64,000 nt of DNA from the NCBI RefSeq assembly GCF_008123515.1, contig NZ_VSSR01000025.1:62001-126000 (forward strand). The letters run 5' to 3'. Positions 42,087 to 52,400 of the stretch are shown here, piece after piece; within the stretch, counting starts at the first letter, position 1, and the number at the start of each line of letters is the position of its first letter. The position numbers were made by a program, and so were the translations under genes. This DNA comes from Bradyrhizobium cytisi. GTDB lineage: Bacteria > Pseudomonadota > Alphaproteobacteria > Rhizobiales > Xanthobacteraceae. The notes below the pieces were generated by a model. The model was not told where the DNA came from, did no database searches, and worked only from the letters and a program-made list of their open reading frames with translations.

Positions 42087-42752
42087 ATGATGAAAGCCAG
42101 CGGACGCGCGGCATTGGTCGTTCTGGCCGGACTATTGCTGCTGTTTGGAGCTTCGGTGCAGGCCGCGCCGAGCTCTGCGAGCACGAAGCCGGACGGCGCA
42201 AGCAAACAGGCCGAAGCGGACAAGCCGGGTAAGCAGCGACGCCATTCGTCGCGCCACACCGACAGCAAGACGGCGCAGAAATCCGACGACAAGACTGACA
42301 AGGCGGATGCCACGCCGCAGGCCGACGAGGCCAAGGCTGGCAAAGAGGCCAGCACCGACGTTCCGGCGTCGAGCCAGATGCCCCCGGAAGTCGCCAATGC
42401 GAACGCGCAGCTCGCCGCCGACACGCCGCCCGCGGCCGCAGCCTCGGCGATGACGGGCCGCGCCAATGACAATGTGCAGGCCGCGGCCGACAGTCCCGCC
42501 GCTCCGGGCGCCGAAAACCAGGTGGTCGCGCCCGACCAGCTCAACGACCTCGATCGCGCCCTGCAACAGGACAATCCGCCCGTGCAGAAGGCCGTGGTCG
42601 CCGCAACCGACGCGCAGCCGCGCCCGGCGCCGGTGATGGCAAGCAGCCAGCCGAGCTCGGCCTGGGACCAGAGCTCCCTGATCGGGAAGATCTTCATCGG
42701 CGTCGGCACGCTGCTGACGCTGGCCTCCGCCGCGCGCATGTTCATGGCCTAG
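42087..42752 (+). CDS. Alanine-rich exported hypothetical protein
   Basis: This 221-residue protein is started at the ATG at 42087. A signal peptide (residues 1-27, GRAALVVLAGLLLLFGASVQA) is followed by a long low-complexity, Ala/Asp/Lys/Pro-rich region (28-190) with a basic RRHSSRHT patch. One C-terminal hydrophobic segment (about 198-219, SLIGKIFIGVGTLLTLASAARMFMA) may re-enter the membrane. No family is recognised. Its stop codon lies inside the first unit of a 12-bp tandem repeat. Confidence 0.7.
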   Translation: MMKASGRAALVVLAGLLLLFGASVQAAPSSASTKPDGASKQAEADKPGKQRRHSSRHTDSKTAQKSDDKTDKADATPQADEAKAGKEASTDVPASSQMPPEVANANAQLAADTPPAAAASAMTGRANDNVQAAADSPAAPGAENQVVAPDQLNDLDRALQQDNPPVQKAVVAATDAQPRPAPVMASSQPSSAWDQSSLIGKIFIGVGTLLTLASAARMFMA

Positions 42753-42801
42753 GTCTTGGCCCAATTCTTGGCCTAGGTCTTGGCCCAAGTCTTGGCCTAA
42801 C
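42742..42801. repeat. 12-bp tandem repeat (five units) across a stop codon
   Basis: Five consecutive 12-base units read TCATGGCCTAGG, TCTTGGCCCAAT, TCTTGGCCTAGG, TCTTGGCCCAAG, TCTTGGCCTAAC. Units alternate between two forms, so the higher-order period is 24. The TAG stop of the upstream gene is in unit 1, and units 3 and 5 repeat an in-frame stop (TAG, TAA). Confidence 0.95.
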
Positions 42802-42911
42802 GGCTCATTTCGGGGCGCGCGCTACCCGCGCGTCCCGGCGGCTTTTGGCCCCCTTGAAGGCATCCGCGCCAGCAGGCACATTGCCCGCCCAATCAAAAGC
42901 GTGGGTGGAGC

Positions 42912-43691
42912 ATGAGCACGTTCGAACACATCATCGTCGAAAGCAAAGGCGCGGTCGGCATCATCAAGCTGAACCGGCCGAAGTTGCTCAACGCGCTCTC
43001 CTTCGGCGTCTTTCGCGAGATTGCCGCCGCCGTCGACGATCTCGAAGCCGATGACGCCATCGGCTGCATCGTCGTGACCGGCAGCGAGAAGGCCTTCGCC
43101 GCCGGCGCCGACATCAAGGAGATGCAGCCGAAGGGCTTCATCGACATGTTCTCCGAAGATTTCGCCGCGATCGGCGGCGACCGCATCGCGCGCTGCCGCA
43201 AGCCGACCATTGCAGCGGTCGCCGGCTATGCGCTCGGCGGCGGCTGCGAGCTCGCCATGATGTGCGACTTCATCATCGCCGCCGACACTGCCAAATTCGG
43301 CCAGCCCGAGATCACGCTCGGCACCATCCCCGGCATCGGCGGCACCCAGCGCCTCACCCGCGCGATCGGCAAGTCCAAGGCAATGGATCTCTGCCTCACC
43401 GGCCGCATGATGGATGCGGCGGAAGCCGAACGCAGCGGCCTCGTCAGCCGCATCGTGCCGGCCGACAAGCTGATGGACGAGACCATGGCGGCGGCGGAGA
43501 AGATCGCCGCGATGTCACGCCCTGCCGTCACAATGGCCAAGGAAGCAGTCAATCGCGCCTTCGAGACCACGCTCGCCGAAGGCATGAGCGTCGAGCGGAA
43601 TCTGTTCCACTCGACCTTCGCGCTCGAAGACCGCTCCGAGGGTATGGCGGCGTTCATCGAGAAGCGCACGCCGGTGAACAAGAACCGGTAG
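42912..43691 (+). CDS. Enoyl-CoA hydratase
   Basis: This is a 259-residue crotonase-fold enzyme that hydrates trans-2-enoyl-CoA in beta-oxidation. The oxyanion-hole segments are AFAAGADIKEM and VAGYALGGGCELAMMCDF (catalytic Glu in GCEL). The second catalytic Glu is in FGQPEITLGTIPGIGGTQRL. Both catalytic Glu residues are present, so it is a true hydratase rather than another crotonase. The closest general type is short-chain enoyl-CoA hydratase (EchA/FadB-like). It is convergent with the acetyl-CoA hydrolase gene, three bases apart. Confidence 0.94.
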   Translation: MSTFEHIIVESKGAVGIIKLNRPKLLNALSFGVFREIAAAVDDLEADDAIGCIVVTGSEKAFAAGADIKEMQPKGFIDMFSEDFAAIGGDRIARCRKPTIAAVAGYALGGGCELAMMCDFIIAADTAKFGQPEITLGTIPGIGGTQRLTRAIGKSKAMDLCLTGRMMDAAEAERSGLVSRIVPADKLMDETMAAAEKIAAMSRPAVTMAKEAVNRAFETTLAEGMSVERNLFHSTFALEDRSEGMAAFIEKRTPVNKNR

Positions 43692-43694
43692 GAT

Positions 43695-45557
43695 CTACGT
43701 GGCGCGGCTCTGTGCGAGGGCCGCGCTGACGAGCGCGCGATAGAAGCGCTCGGCCCACGTCTTTGGTTGATCGAGGCCGAGGCGTCCGAGACACGCCTCG
43801 TCGGCCGTATCCGGCTTTCGCATCAATCCCTGCCACACCAGGCCTGCCAGCGCGCGCGATGAATGTTGCGCGCCCTGGAGAATCTCCAGCGCCGGAATGA
43901 GGCGCTGCTCCACCTCGGTGAAATCGCAGCCGAACGGGAACGACGGCAAGAGCCCGGCGTCTCGCGCATGCTTGAGCGCAGCCGCGATCCGCTCGGGATG
44001 GTTTTCGCGGTGAGCCGCCGGAATCTCGTAGCCCCGCGGCAGTTTGCCGGCGTCCTTTGCAACCCGCGCCAGCTCGTCCTGGAAGCGCGAGTCAGCGATC
44101 TCGAGCATGGCCGCGATCACGTCGGCGTCCGACTTTCCCTTGAGATCGGCAACGCCGTATTCGGTGACGAAAACATCGCGCAGGTGGCGCGGAATCGTCT
44201 CGTGTCCGTAGCGCCAGAGAATGTTGGATTTCAGCGTACGGCCCGCTTGCCGCGTCGCTTCAAGCGTCAGCACCGATCGCGCACCGTGAAGCGCGAAGGC
44301 CTGCGCCACGAAGTTGTATTGCCCGCCGACGCCGCTCACGACCTGGCCGTCGTCGAGGCCGTCGGATACGGCCGCGCCCAGCAGCGTCGCCATCATCGTG
44401 TTGTTGATGAAGCGTGCATCGACGCGTTCACGGCGCTTCCGATCCTCCTCGCCATAGAGCTCGTTCGTGAACGACACCGGCATCATCTGGATGCTCGCGA
44501 TCTGGTCCGGCGGCATTTCGCGCAACGCGCGATAGAAGGATTTCGGACCGAGAAAGAAAGCGCCGTGCAGCACCACGCCTTCGACGGCGCGCTTGAGAAT
44601 GCCGGCGTCGATCAGGCCGATGAACGCCTCGGTCACCATCTCGCTGACACCGTAGAGGCCGGCCTCGAAGGCGCCGGCTTCCTGCGCAACGGCTGGTCGC
44701 GCCGGAGACAGCCGCGCGACGACCTCATGAAACGCTACGCTATTGCGATGGCGCAGGATCAGGCCTTGCGCGAGCGCATCGCCGATCTGCCCGATGCCGA
44801 TCTGAAGCGTACCGCCGTCGCGCACGAGGGATGCCGCGTTCAGTCCGATGGCGTATTTGGTATCGGAGATCGGCTCCGACGGCGGCGCAAACAGGGGAAA
44901 ATCGGTAGCCGTGCTGTCCAGCACGGCGCTGAACTCGTCGGCTGGAAGATCGCCAGGGCCCGGCATGAACGGCAGCTCGGAATTCACCTGCGCGATCAGC
45001 TTGAACGACGCACGTCCGGCGCGGCGCTCACGCAGCACATCCAGCGTCGTATCGGTGTTACAGGACAGGCTGTAGCGCGGCACGCCGTCGACGACGCGCT
45101 TGGCCACCAGCTGTGTCACCACGTTCATCCCGCGCGCGAGCAGATAGCTCGCCGCATGGGTGTAGTTGGCCGAGATGTAATTCTGCTGCGCCGCCGGCAC
45201 GTGCAGCCAGCGTCCAGCAAGAAAGAAGAATTCGACCACGTTGATGTTGGGCGGCAGCCGATTTTCGCGCAGCGCCTCGGCATAGGCCAGATCGGGATAC
45301 AATCCGAACAGGCGGTCGATCACGGGCGTGATGAACCGGCGTTCGATCAGGGCCTGCGGCTTCGGCTTTTCCAGTGTCAGCGCCGAGAGCAATGTCAGCT
45401 TGATGTAAGGATCGGCACTGGCCCGCGCGTAGAGTGCGTTGACGACGTGATTGGCCTTGCCGAGGCCGAGCGGCAGACCGACCACCAGATCGATTCCGAC
45501 GTCGCGAATGATCTCCTCTGCAAGCGCATCGGGATCGGAGAAGAATTTCGGCATCAT
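43695..45557 (-). CDS. Acetyl-CoA hydrolase/transferase family protein (long form)
   Basis: This 620-residue cytosolic protein is started at the ATG at 45557. It carries the CoA-transferase I-type core with LQIGIGQIGDALAQGL and the C-terminal acetyl-CoA hydrolase/transferase domain (AVSDGLDDGQVVSGVGGQYNFVAQA, then ILWRYGHETIPRHLRDVFVTEYGVADLKGKSDADV). The glycine-rich GVGGQ and the EYGVADL stretch are characteristic. It could hydrolyse acyl-CoA or exchange CoA with carboxylates. The N-terminal third is an extension compared with 500-residue relatives. Substrate unknown. Confidence 0.88.
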   Translation of the reverse strand: MMPKFFSDPDALAEEIIRDVGIDLVVGLPLGLGKANHVVNALYARASADPYIKLTLLSALTLEKPKPQALIERRFITPVIDRLFGLYPDLAYAEALRENRLPPNINVVEFFFLAGRWLHVPAAQQNYISANYTHAASYLLARGMNVVTQLVAKRVVDGVPRYSLSCNTDTTLDVLRERRAGRASFKLIAQVNSELPFMPGPGDLPADEFSAVLDSTATDFPLFAPPSEPISDTKYAIGLNAASLVRDGGTLQIGIGQIGDALAQGLILRHRNSVAFHEVVARLSPARPAVAQEAGAFEAGLYGVSEMVTEAFIGLIDAGILKRAVEGVVLHGAFFLGPKSFYRALREMPPDQIASIQMMPVSFTNELYGEEDRKRRERVDARFINNTMMATLLGAAVSDGLDDGQVVSGVGGQYNFVAQAFALHGARSVLTLEATRQAGRTLKSNILWRYGHETIPRHLRDVFVTEYGVADLKGKSDADVIAAMLEIADSRFQDELARVAKDAGKLPRGYEIPAAHRENHPERIAAALKHARDAGLLPSFPFGCDFTEVEQRLIPALEILQGAQHSSRALAGLVWQGLMRKPDTADEACLGRLGLDQPKTWAERFYRALVSAALAQSRAT

Positions 45558-45780
45558 CCGTGGGTCCGGACCACATTGCAAAGGCGCCCGACGGAATTGG
45601 CAGGCGCCGCCAGTCCCCTATAGCGCATTCGAGCCGGAATCGCTGTGTGACGCACCTGCAACAAGCACGGATTTCATGGGGGTTTCCTCCGCGGCAGTTT
45701 GCCTGCGAGACCGGCGCTGGGTAAACAGTTAAGAGAGCCGCCGTCGGCGGGGGCGGACAGCCAGGATTTTGCGGGATTAC

Positions 45781-47211
45781 ATGATTGGGCGTACCGCCAG
45801 AGCTGGTCGCGTGATGACGCGGCGTCGATCGGGCGTGGGTCCTGTCCTCGCGACGTGGACCACGGTGGCGCTCTGTTGCGCCCTGCCCGCCGCGGCCTGC
45901 GCGGAGGCCCTGCCGGAGGCGCTGGTCAAGGCCTACCAGACCAATCCGCAACTCAACGCCGAGCGCGCACGGCAGCGCGCCACCGACGAAAACGTGCCGC
46001 AGGCGCTGGCAGGCTATCGGCCGCAGATCGTGGCGAGCCTCAGCGCCGGCCTGCAGGCCGTACGCAACCTGCTTCCGGACAACACCATCCAGACCGCGAC
46101 GCTAAAACCCTGGACCATCGGGGTCACGGTGTCGCAGACCCTGTTCAACGGCTTCCGCACCGCCAACAGCGTGCGGGTCGCGGAACTTCAGGTGCAGTCC
46201 GGCCGCGAGGCGCTGCGCAATGTCGGCCAGGGCGTGCTGCTCGACGCCGTCACCGCCTACACCAACGTGTTGGCGAACCAGTCGCTGGTCGAGGCGCAAC
46301 GCTCCAACGTCGCCTTCCTGCGCGAGACGCTCTCCATCACCCAGCGCCGCCTCAATGCCGGCGACGTCACCCCGACCGACAGCGCCCAGGCCGAGGCGCG
46401 CCTCAATCGCGGCCTTGCCGATCTCAATGCCGCCGAGGTCGCACTCGCGGTGAGCCAGGCGACCTATTCCCAGGTGATCGGCAATGCGCCTTCGGCGCTT
46501 CGCCCCGCCGAGGTGGTCGATCGCTATCTGCCGAAGAGCCGCGAGGATTCGATCGCGATGGCGATCCGCGAGCATCCGGCGGTGATGGCCGCGGGCTTCG
46601 ACGTCGACGTCGCCTCGACCAATATCCGCGTCGCCGAAGGCGCGCTGCTGCCGAGCGCCAGCCTGCAGGGCAGCGTCAGCCGCAGCCGCGACAGCGACCC
46701 GACGCTCGGCACCTTCGCCACCGACCAGGCCTCGATCGTCGCCAACGTCACCGCCCCGATCTATGACGGCGGCCAGGCGGCCTCGCAGACCCGGCAGGCC
46801 AAGGAAGTGACGGCACAGAGCCGGCTCGTGCTCGACCAGATGCGCAACCAGGCGCGCACGGCGGCCGTCAGCGCCTGGGTCACCAATGAAGGCGCCAAGA
46901 TCGCGGTCTCGGCCTCGGAGTCCGAGGTGAAGGCCGCAACCGTCGCCCTCCAGGGCGTGCAGCGCGAGGCCGCCGGCGGACAGCGCACCACGGTCGATGT
47001 GCTGAACTCGCAGGCCGACCTGATCCAGGCCAGAGCCCGCCTGATCGGTGCGCTGCGCGACCGCGTCATCGCGTCCTATACCCTGCTCAGCGCCGTCGGC
47101 CATCTCGACGTCAAGACGCTGAGCCTGAACACGCCCGACTATCTGCCCGAGATGCACTACCACCAGGTCCGCGACGCCTGGCAAGGACTGCGCACGCCGT
47201 CAGGGCAGTAA
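45781..47211 (+). CDS. tolC: TolC family outer-membrane efflux protein
   Basis: This 476-residue protein is started at the ATG at 45781 (a TTG at 45769 is possible). A signal peptide ends near the Ala-rich AAACAEA. The mature protein has the two TolC repeats: ALVKAYQTNPQLNAERARQRATDENVPQALAGYRPQI with AQAEARLNRGLADLNAAEV, then IAMAIREHPAVMAAGFDVDVA with NSQADLIQARARLIGALRDRVIASYTLLSAVG. It forms the trimeric tunnel used by type I secretion and tripartite efflux. No inner-membrane partner adjoins it. The RND pump at 49483-53877, 2.3 kb downstream and antisense, lacks its own outer-membrane gene. Confidence 0.93.
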   Translation: MIGRTARAGRVMTRRRSGVGPVLATWTTVALCCALPAAACAEALPEALVKAYQTNPQLNAERARQRATDENVPQALAGYRPQIVASLSAGLQAVRNLLPDNTIQTATLKPWTIGVTVSQTLFNGFRTANSVRVAELQVQSGREALRNVGQGVLLDAVTAYTNVLANQSLVEAQRSNVAFLRETLSITQRRLNAGDVTPTDSAQAEARLNRGLADLNAAEVALAVSQATYSQVIGNAPSALRPAEVVDRYLPKSREDSIAMAIREHPAVMAAGFDVDVASTNIRVAEGALLPSASLQGSVSRSRDSDPTLGTFATDQASIVANVTAPIYDGGQAASQTRQAKEVTAQSRLVLDQMRNQARTAAVSAWVTNEGAKIAVSASESEVKAATVALQGVQREAAGGQRTTVDVLNSQADLIQARARLIGALRDRVIASYTLLSAVGHLDVKTLSLNTPDYLPEMHYHQVRDAWQGLRTPSGQ

Positions 47212-47510
47212 TCCATTTTCCGGGTGAGCACCGCGCTGGGCATCCTGGCGGTGGCCGGCTTCGGCCTGCCGCTTTGGCGGCCACCTATAAAAATGTCGAA
47301 AACAACCCATGCACAGTAGCCGATGAAGTCGCGCGCGAGGATTGCTGATTTTACGAATTTTATTTGACGCGTCGGGCAAAACAGGGGCACAATGTCATCC
47401 TCGCAATGTGTGGATTTGTAGCGCCGTTGCGAAACCCGTCGACGTAGGCGTAGCCTAATCACTTCCTGTCGAGAGAGGTGATAGCATCGGACGTCGTTGG
47501 ACTCGCAGCC

Positions 47511-47690
47511 ATGACCTCAAAACCGCCCATCGACCTGCTGGCCACAGTTGCGCGCTTCGGCCGCAACCTCGCAAAAGATGAGGCGTGGCTCGCGCGTCTA
47601 ACCTCCCCTGTGGTCCGCGTCGACGGTGCGCGGCCGATTGCGGAGCTGGTCGAGCAGCTATGCGCCGACGTGGCTCGACTGCCCGGCTGA
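47511..47690 (+). CDS. Small hypothetical protein (59 aa)
   Basis: The short frame MTSKPPIDLLATVARFGRNLAKDEAWLARLTSPVVRVDGARPIAELVEQLCADVARLPG has codon use like its neighbours and ends 42 bp before the amidohydrolase gene on the same strand. A GTG at 47478 just after GAGAGAG is an alternative start. It has no recognised domain, and an antisense frame also crosses the region, so I call it with low confidence. Confidence 0.4.
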   Translation: MTSKPPIDLLATVARFGRNLAKDEAWLARLTSPVVRVDGARPIAELVEQLCADVARLPG

Positions 47691-47732
47691 TGTGATATCG
47701 TTCCGAGCGCCTTCCTCGCCGCCGGAGCAGCC

Positions 47733-48644
47733 ATGACCGACAAAAAGTACGCGCGCGCAGCGCAACCCGCGACGCCGATCAACTTCGAAGTGCCGGCGCA
47801 TGCCTGCGATTGTCACACCCATATCCACGGCGATGTCGAAAAGTTTCCTTTCTTTGCCGGGCGCGTCTATACGCCAGGGCCAGCAAGCCCGGAAGAAATG
47901 GCAGCGCTGCACAAGGCGCTCCATATCGAGCGCGTCGTGATCGTCACGCCGAGCGTCTACGGCACCGACAATTCCTCCAGCCTGTTCGGAATCAAGGCGC
48001 GCGGCGCGACCGCACGCGGGGTGGCCGTGATCGACGACAAGACCACGGAAGCTCAGCTCGACACGATGCATGCGAACGGCTTTCGCGGCATCCGCATCAA
48101 TCTTGCCACCGACGGCGTCAACAATCCCGATGTCGGCCGCACCCGCCTCACCGCCGCCATCGAGCGCATGAAAGCGCGCGGCTGGCACGTGCAGCTCTAC
48201 ACCACGCTGGCGATGATCTCGGCGATCAGGGATCTCGTGCTGGCCTCACCGGTGCCCGCGGTGTTCGACCACTTCGGCGGCCTCGAGGCCTCGCTCGGAC
48301 TGGAGCAGCCCGGATTTGCGGACCTCGTCGCACTCGTCACATCGGGCAAGGCGTACGTGAAGATTTCGGGCGCCTATCGCTCGTCGAACCTCGCGCCCGA
48401 CTATCAGGACATGATGCCCTATGCGCACGCACTGATCGCCGCAAACCCGGACCGCATCGTCTGGGGCACCGACTGGCCACATCCGGATTCGGCACAAGTC
48501 GAGGGCCGCAAGACTAGCGACCTCGCACCGTTCCACCAGATCGACGACGGCCGCCTGCTCAACCAGCTTCCGGTATGGGCACCGGATGCGGATGTGCGCA
48601 GGAAGATCCTGGTCGACAATCCGGCGCGGCTGTACGGATTCTGA
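47733..48644 (+). CDS. Amidohydrolase family protein (TIM-barrel, LigI/PDC-hydrolase-like)
   Basis: This is a 303-residue metal-dependent or metal-free TIM-barrel hydrolase of the amidohydrolase-2 group. Key segments are ACDCHTHIHGD (HxH at the end of strand 1), YGTDNSSSLFGIKARG, GFRGIRINL, VFDHFGGLEA, YVKISGAYR and RIVWGTDWPHPDS (the strand-8 Asp). This organisation resembles 2-pyrone-4,6-dicarboxylate lactonase and related dicarboxylate hydrolases. No protocatechuate genes are near, so the substrate is unknown. Confidence 0.9.
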   Translation: MTDKKYARAAQPATPINFEVPAHACDCHTHIHGDVEKFPFFAGRVYTPGPASPEEMAALHKALHIERVVIVTPSVYGTDNSSSLFGIKARGATARGVAVIDDKTTEAQLDTMHANGFRGIRINLATDGVNNPDVGRTRLTAAIERMKARGWHVQLYTTLAMISAIRDLVLASPVPAVFDHFGGLEASLGLEQPGFADLVALVTSGKAYVKISGAYRSSNLAPDYQDMMPYAHALIAANPDRIVWGTDWPHPDSAQVEGRKTSDLAPFHQIDDGRLLNQLPVWAPDADVRRKILVDNPARLYGF

Positions 48645-48844
48645 GTCGCGACACGCGCAATTAGGTTCAATGAAGTGCGACGCAGCTCCATGTCGAGTGG
48701 CGAAACTCTGTCGCACGAGTGCAACGAGATTGGACTCACACGAACGTGTTCGTGGTTCCTTTCGCTTTTCACCCTTTCGGTTGAGGCACGGACCCTCGCA
48801 TCCGGGTACGCACACGCACTGATTTCATTTGTTCGTGCGGGTGC

Positions 48845-49474
48845 ATGCTTTTATCGCATTATCTTGCCGCGCTTTTGTCCGGCATCGGAATTGGTTTCAC
48901 CGTCGCCGCCCCCATCGGGCCAATGGGCATGCTGTGCATTCAGCGCACATTGGAGTCGGGCATCGCCACAGGCCTCGCCACCGGCTTCGGCGCGGCGACT
49001 GTGCATCTCACCTACAGCGCCTTCGCAGTTTTGGGATTAGGCGCGCTTGCACAGCCCTGGGTCGAGGCGAATGCTGTTGTCTTCGGCATCGTCTCGGCAC
49101 TCACGCTGCTGTGGTTCGCGCTCCGCACGCACCGGTGCTCCATCGTGCTCCAGGACGCCGGTGAGATCGACAGAGTGCATCTCGCTCGCGCCTATCTCAG
49201 CGCCATCGCGCTCGGGCTGACCAATCCATTGACGGTCATCCTGTTTCTCGCGGCGTTGCACGCATTCTCCACGCAGGCCGCAGCCGCACCGCTAATCGCG
49301 GGCGTCTTCGTCGGCTCGGCGGTCTGGTGGATGATCCTCAGCACGATCGTCGCAACCGCGCGCTCGCGGCTGACGCCGCGGATGCTGTCATTGAGCAGCC
49401 GGTTCGCCAGCCTGATGCTGCTCGGGCTCGGGACCTCGATGCTGCTGCGGATCGCGCAGCGCGCGTTGGGCTAG
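48845..49474 (+). CDS. LysE family exporter
   Basis: This is a 209-residue six-helix membrane protein. It has the LysE/RhtB signature at the first helix (SGIGIGFTVAAPIGPMGMLCIQRTL), an internal ARAYLSAIALGLTNPLTVILFL repeat and a typical length. Members export basic amino acids or similar small solutes. The substrate cannot be told. It ends 8 bp before the convergent RND pump gene. Confidence 0.9.
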   Translation: MLLSHYLAALLSGIGIGFTVAAPIGPMGMLCIQRTLESGIATGLATGFGAATVHLTYSAFAVLGLGALAQPWVEANAVVFGIVSALTLLWFALRTHRCSIVLQDAGEIDRVHLARAYLSAIALGLTNPLTVILFLAALHAFSTQAAAAPLIAGVFVGSAVWWMILSTIVATARSRLTPRMLSLSSRFASLMLLGLGTSMLLRIAQRALG

Positions 49475-49482
49475 CTCGCGCG

Positions 49483-52400
49483 TCAGCGCGCGCGACGGGA
49501 GAAGAAGGAGATCAGCACCGGCAGCGTCACCAGGATCACGACCGGTGCCAGCATCATGCCGGTGACGACCACGACCGCGAGCGGCTTCTGCACCTGCGAG
49601 CCGATGCCCGCCGACAGCGCAGCCGGTAGCAGGCCGACGCCGGCGACCACGCAGGTCATCAACACCGGGCGGAGCTGGAGCTCGCCGGTGCGGATCACTG
49701 CGCTGACGCGGTCCATGCCTTCATCGATCAATTGGTTGAACTGCGAGAGGATAATGATGCCATCCATCACCGCGATGCCGAACAGGGCGATGAACCCGAT
49801 CGCCGCCGAGACGCTGAAGGCGGTGCCGGTGATCAGCAGACCGAGCACGCCGCCGAAGATCGCCATCGGGATCACGCTCATGGCGAGCAAGGTATCGGTC
49901 ATCGAGCCGAAATTGAACCAGAGCAGGATGCCGATCAGCGCCAGCGAGATCGGCACCACGATCGACAGCCGCCGGATCGCGTCCTGGAGATTGCCGAACT
50001 CGCCGACCCATTCCATGTGCGAGGCAGGCGGCAGCTGAACCTGGTCAGCGATCTTCTGCTGCGCCTCGCGGATGGCGCTGCCAAGGTCGCGCTCGCGCAC
50101 CGAGAACTTGATCGGCAGATAGCGCTCCTGCTGCTCGCGATAGATGTAGGCGGCGCCGGAGACGAGGCTGATGTTGGCGACCTCGCTCAAAGGGATTTGT
50201 GTCACGGAGCCGTTCGGCCCGGGCGCGCCGATCCGTATGTTCTGGATCGCCTCGGCGCTGCGGCGGTACTCCGGCGCAAGGCGAACGATGATCGGGAAGT
50301 GACGGTCGGAGCCCGGCTCGTAGATATCGCCCGCGGTGTCGCCGCCGATCGCGACCTTGATGGTAGCGTTGATGTCGCCGGGGGCGAGCCCGTAGCGCGC
50401 GGCCTTGGCGCGGTCGATGTCGATCTGCACGGTCGGCTGCCCGAGCGAGGTGAAGACCGCGAGGTCGGTGACGCCCTGCACGGTCGCCAGCACCGACTTG
50501 ATCTTGTTGGCGGTGTCGGTCAGCGCCTGGAGATCGCTGCCGAACAGCTTGATCGAGTTCTCGCCCTTCACGCCGGAAACGGCTTCCGAGACGTTGTCCT
50601 GGAGATATTGCGAGAAGTTGAACTCGACGCCGGGGAAGCGGTCGTCGAGCTGCTTGAGCAGCTGCGCGGTCAGCTCTTCCTTGTCATGCGTGCCGGGCCA
50701 CTGGTCTACAGGCTTCAGCGGCGCGAAGAACTCGGCGTTGAAGAAGCCCGCGGCGTCGGTGCCGTCGTCGGGACGGCCGTGCTGCGACACCACGGATTCG
50801 ACCTCGGGCCGGGCGCGGATCAGCTTGCGCATCTCGTTGACGTAGGAGTTGCCTTCCTGCAGCGAGATGGTCGGCGGCAGCGTGGCGCGGATCCAGAGGT
50901 TGCCCTCTTCGAGCTTGGGCAGGAATTCGAGGCCGAGCAGCCGGCCGAGCGCAACCGTCATCAGCACGAGGCCGACCGAGGCGCCGAGCATGATGCTGCG
51001 GTTGGCGACGGCCCAATTCAAAACCGGCATGTAGATCCGGTGCAGGATCTGCATCACCCTGGTCTCGGTTTCCTCGACATGCGCCGGCAGGATGATCGCG
51101 GACAGCGCAGGCGTCACGGTGAAGGTCGCCAGCAGGCCGCCGGCGAGCGCGTAGGCATAGGTGCGCGCCATCGGCCCGAATATGTTGCCCTCGACGCCTG
51201 ACAGCGTGAACAGCGGCAGGAAGGCCGCGATGATGATCGCAGCGGCAAAGAAGATCGAGCGCGAGACGTCGGCCGCGGCGCTGAGGATGGCGTGGCTCTT
51301 CATGCCGAACAGCGTGTCGGGCGACATCTGCTCGGATTCCGCCGGCGGCGTGGTCTGCGTCAGGCGGCGGAAGATCGCCTCCACCATGATGACGGTGGCA
51401 TCCACGATCAGGCCGAAATCGATGGCACCGACCGACAGCAGGTTGGCCGATTCCCCGCGCAGCACCAGGATGATCACGGCGAAGAACAAGGCGAACGGAA
51501 TCGTGGCGCCGACGATCAGCGCACTTCGCAGATCGCCGAGGAAGATCCACTGCAACAGCACGATCAGGAGGATGCCGACCACCATGTTGTGCAGCACGGT
51601 GTGGGTGGTGAGCTCGATCAGGTCGCCGCGGTCATAGATGCGCTCGATGCGGACGCCGGGCGGCAGGATACTGGACTCGTTGATGGTTTGAACGAGCTGG
51701 TGGACCCGCTTGATGGTTGGCGAGCTCTGCTCGCCGCGGCGCATCAGCACGATGCCCTGCACGATATCGTCGGAATCGTCGATGCCGGCGATGCCGAGAC
51801 GCGGCTTCTGGCCGACGGTGACGGTGGCGACGTCCTTCACCAGCACCGGATTGCCGTTGGTCTGGGCGATCATGGTGTTGGCGAGGTCGTCGATGGAGCG
51901 GATCAGGCCGACGCCGCGGACCACGGCCGATTGCTGGCCGATATTGACGGTGTTGCCGCCGACATTGACGTTCGAATTGCTGACCGCCTGGAGCAGCTGC
52001 GGCAGCGTCAGGCCGTTGGCGACCAGCTTGTTGTTGTCGACCTGGAGCTCATAGGTCTTGCTCTTGCCGCCCCACCCGGTGACGTCGATCACGCCGGGCA
52101 CGGCGCGGAAGCGACGCTGGAGGATCCAGTCCTGAATGGTCTTGAGGTCGAGCACGCTGTAGTTCGGCGGGCCGACCAGCCGATAGCGGAAGATTTCGCC
52201 GATCGGGCTCAGCGGCGAGATCTGCGGCTGCACGTTGCCCGGCAGCGGCGCGAGCTGCGCCAGGCGGTTCAAGACCTGCTGCAACGCCTCGTCATAGGTG
52301 TAGGCGAAGGAGAACTGCAGCTTGACGTCGGAAAGGCCGTAGAGCGAGATGGTGCGGATGGTCGTGAGGTTCTTCAGGCCCGCGACCTGGGTCTCGATCG

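Noticed and set aside
43863..45623. Long plus-strand open frame (586 codons) opposite the acetyl-CoA hydrolase gene
   Set aside because: It is the antisense shadow of a well-supported gene in GC-rich DNA, with Arg/His-rich composition and no domain.
47330..47400. AT-richer stretch with a GACGCGTCGGGCAAAACA segment after the TolC gene, resembling a dispersed rhizobial intergenic motif
   Set aside because: Only one copy is present in the window, and I could not show that it is a repeat or regulatory site.
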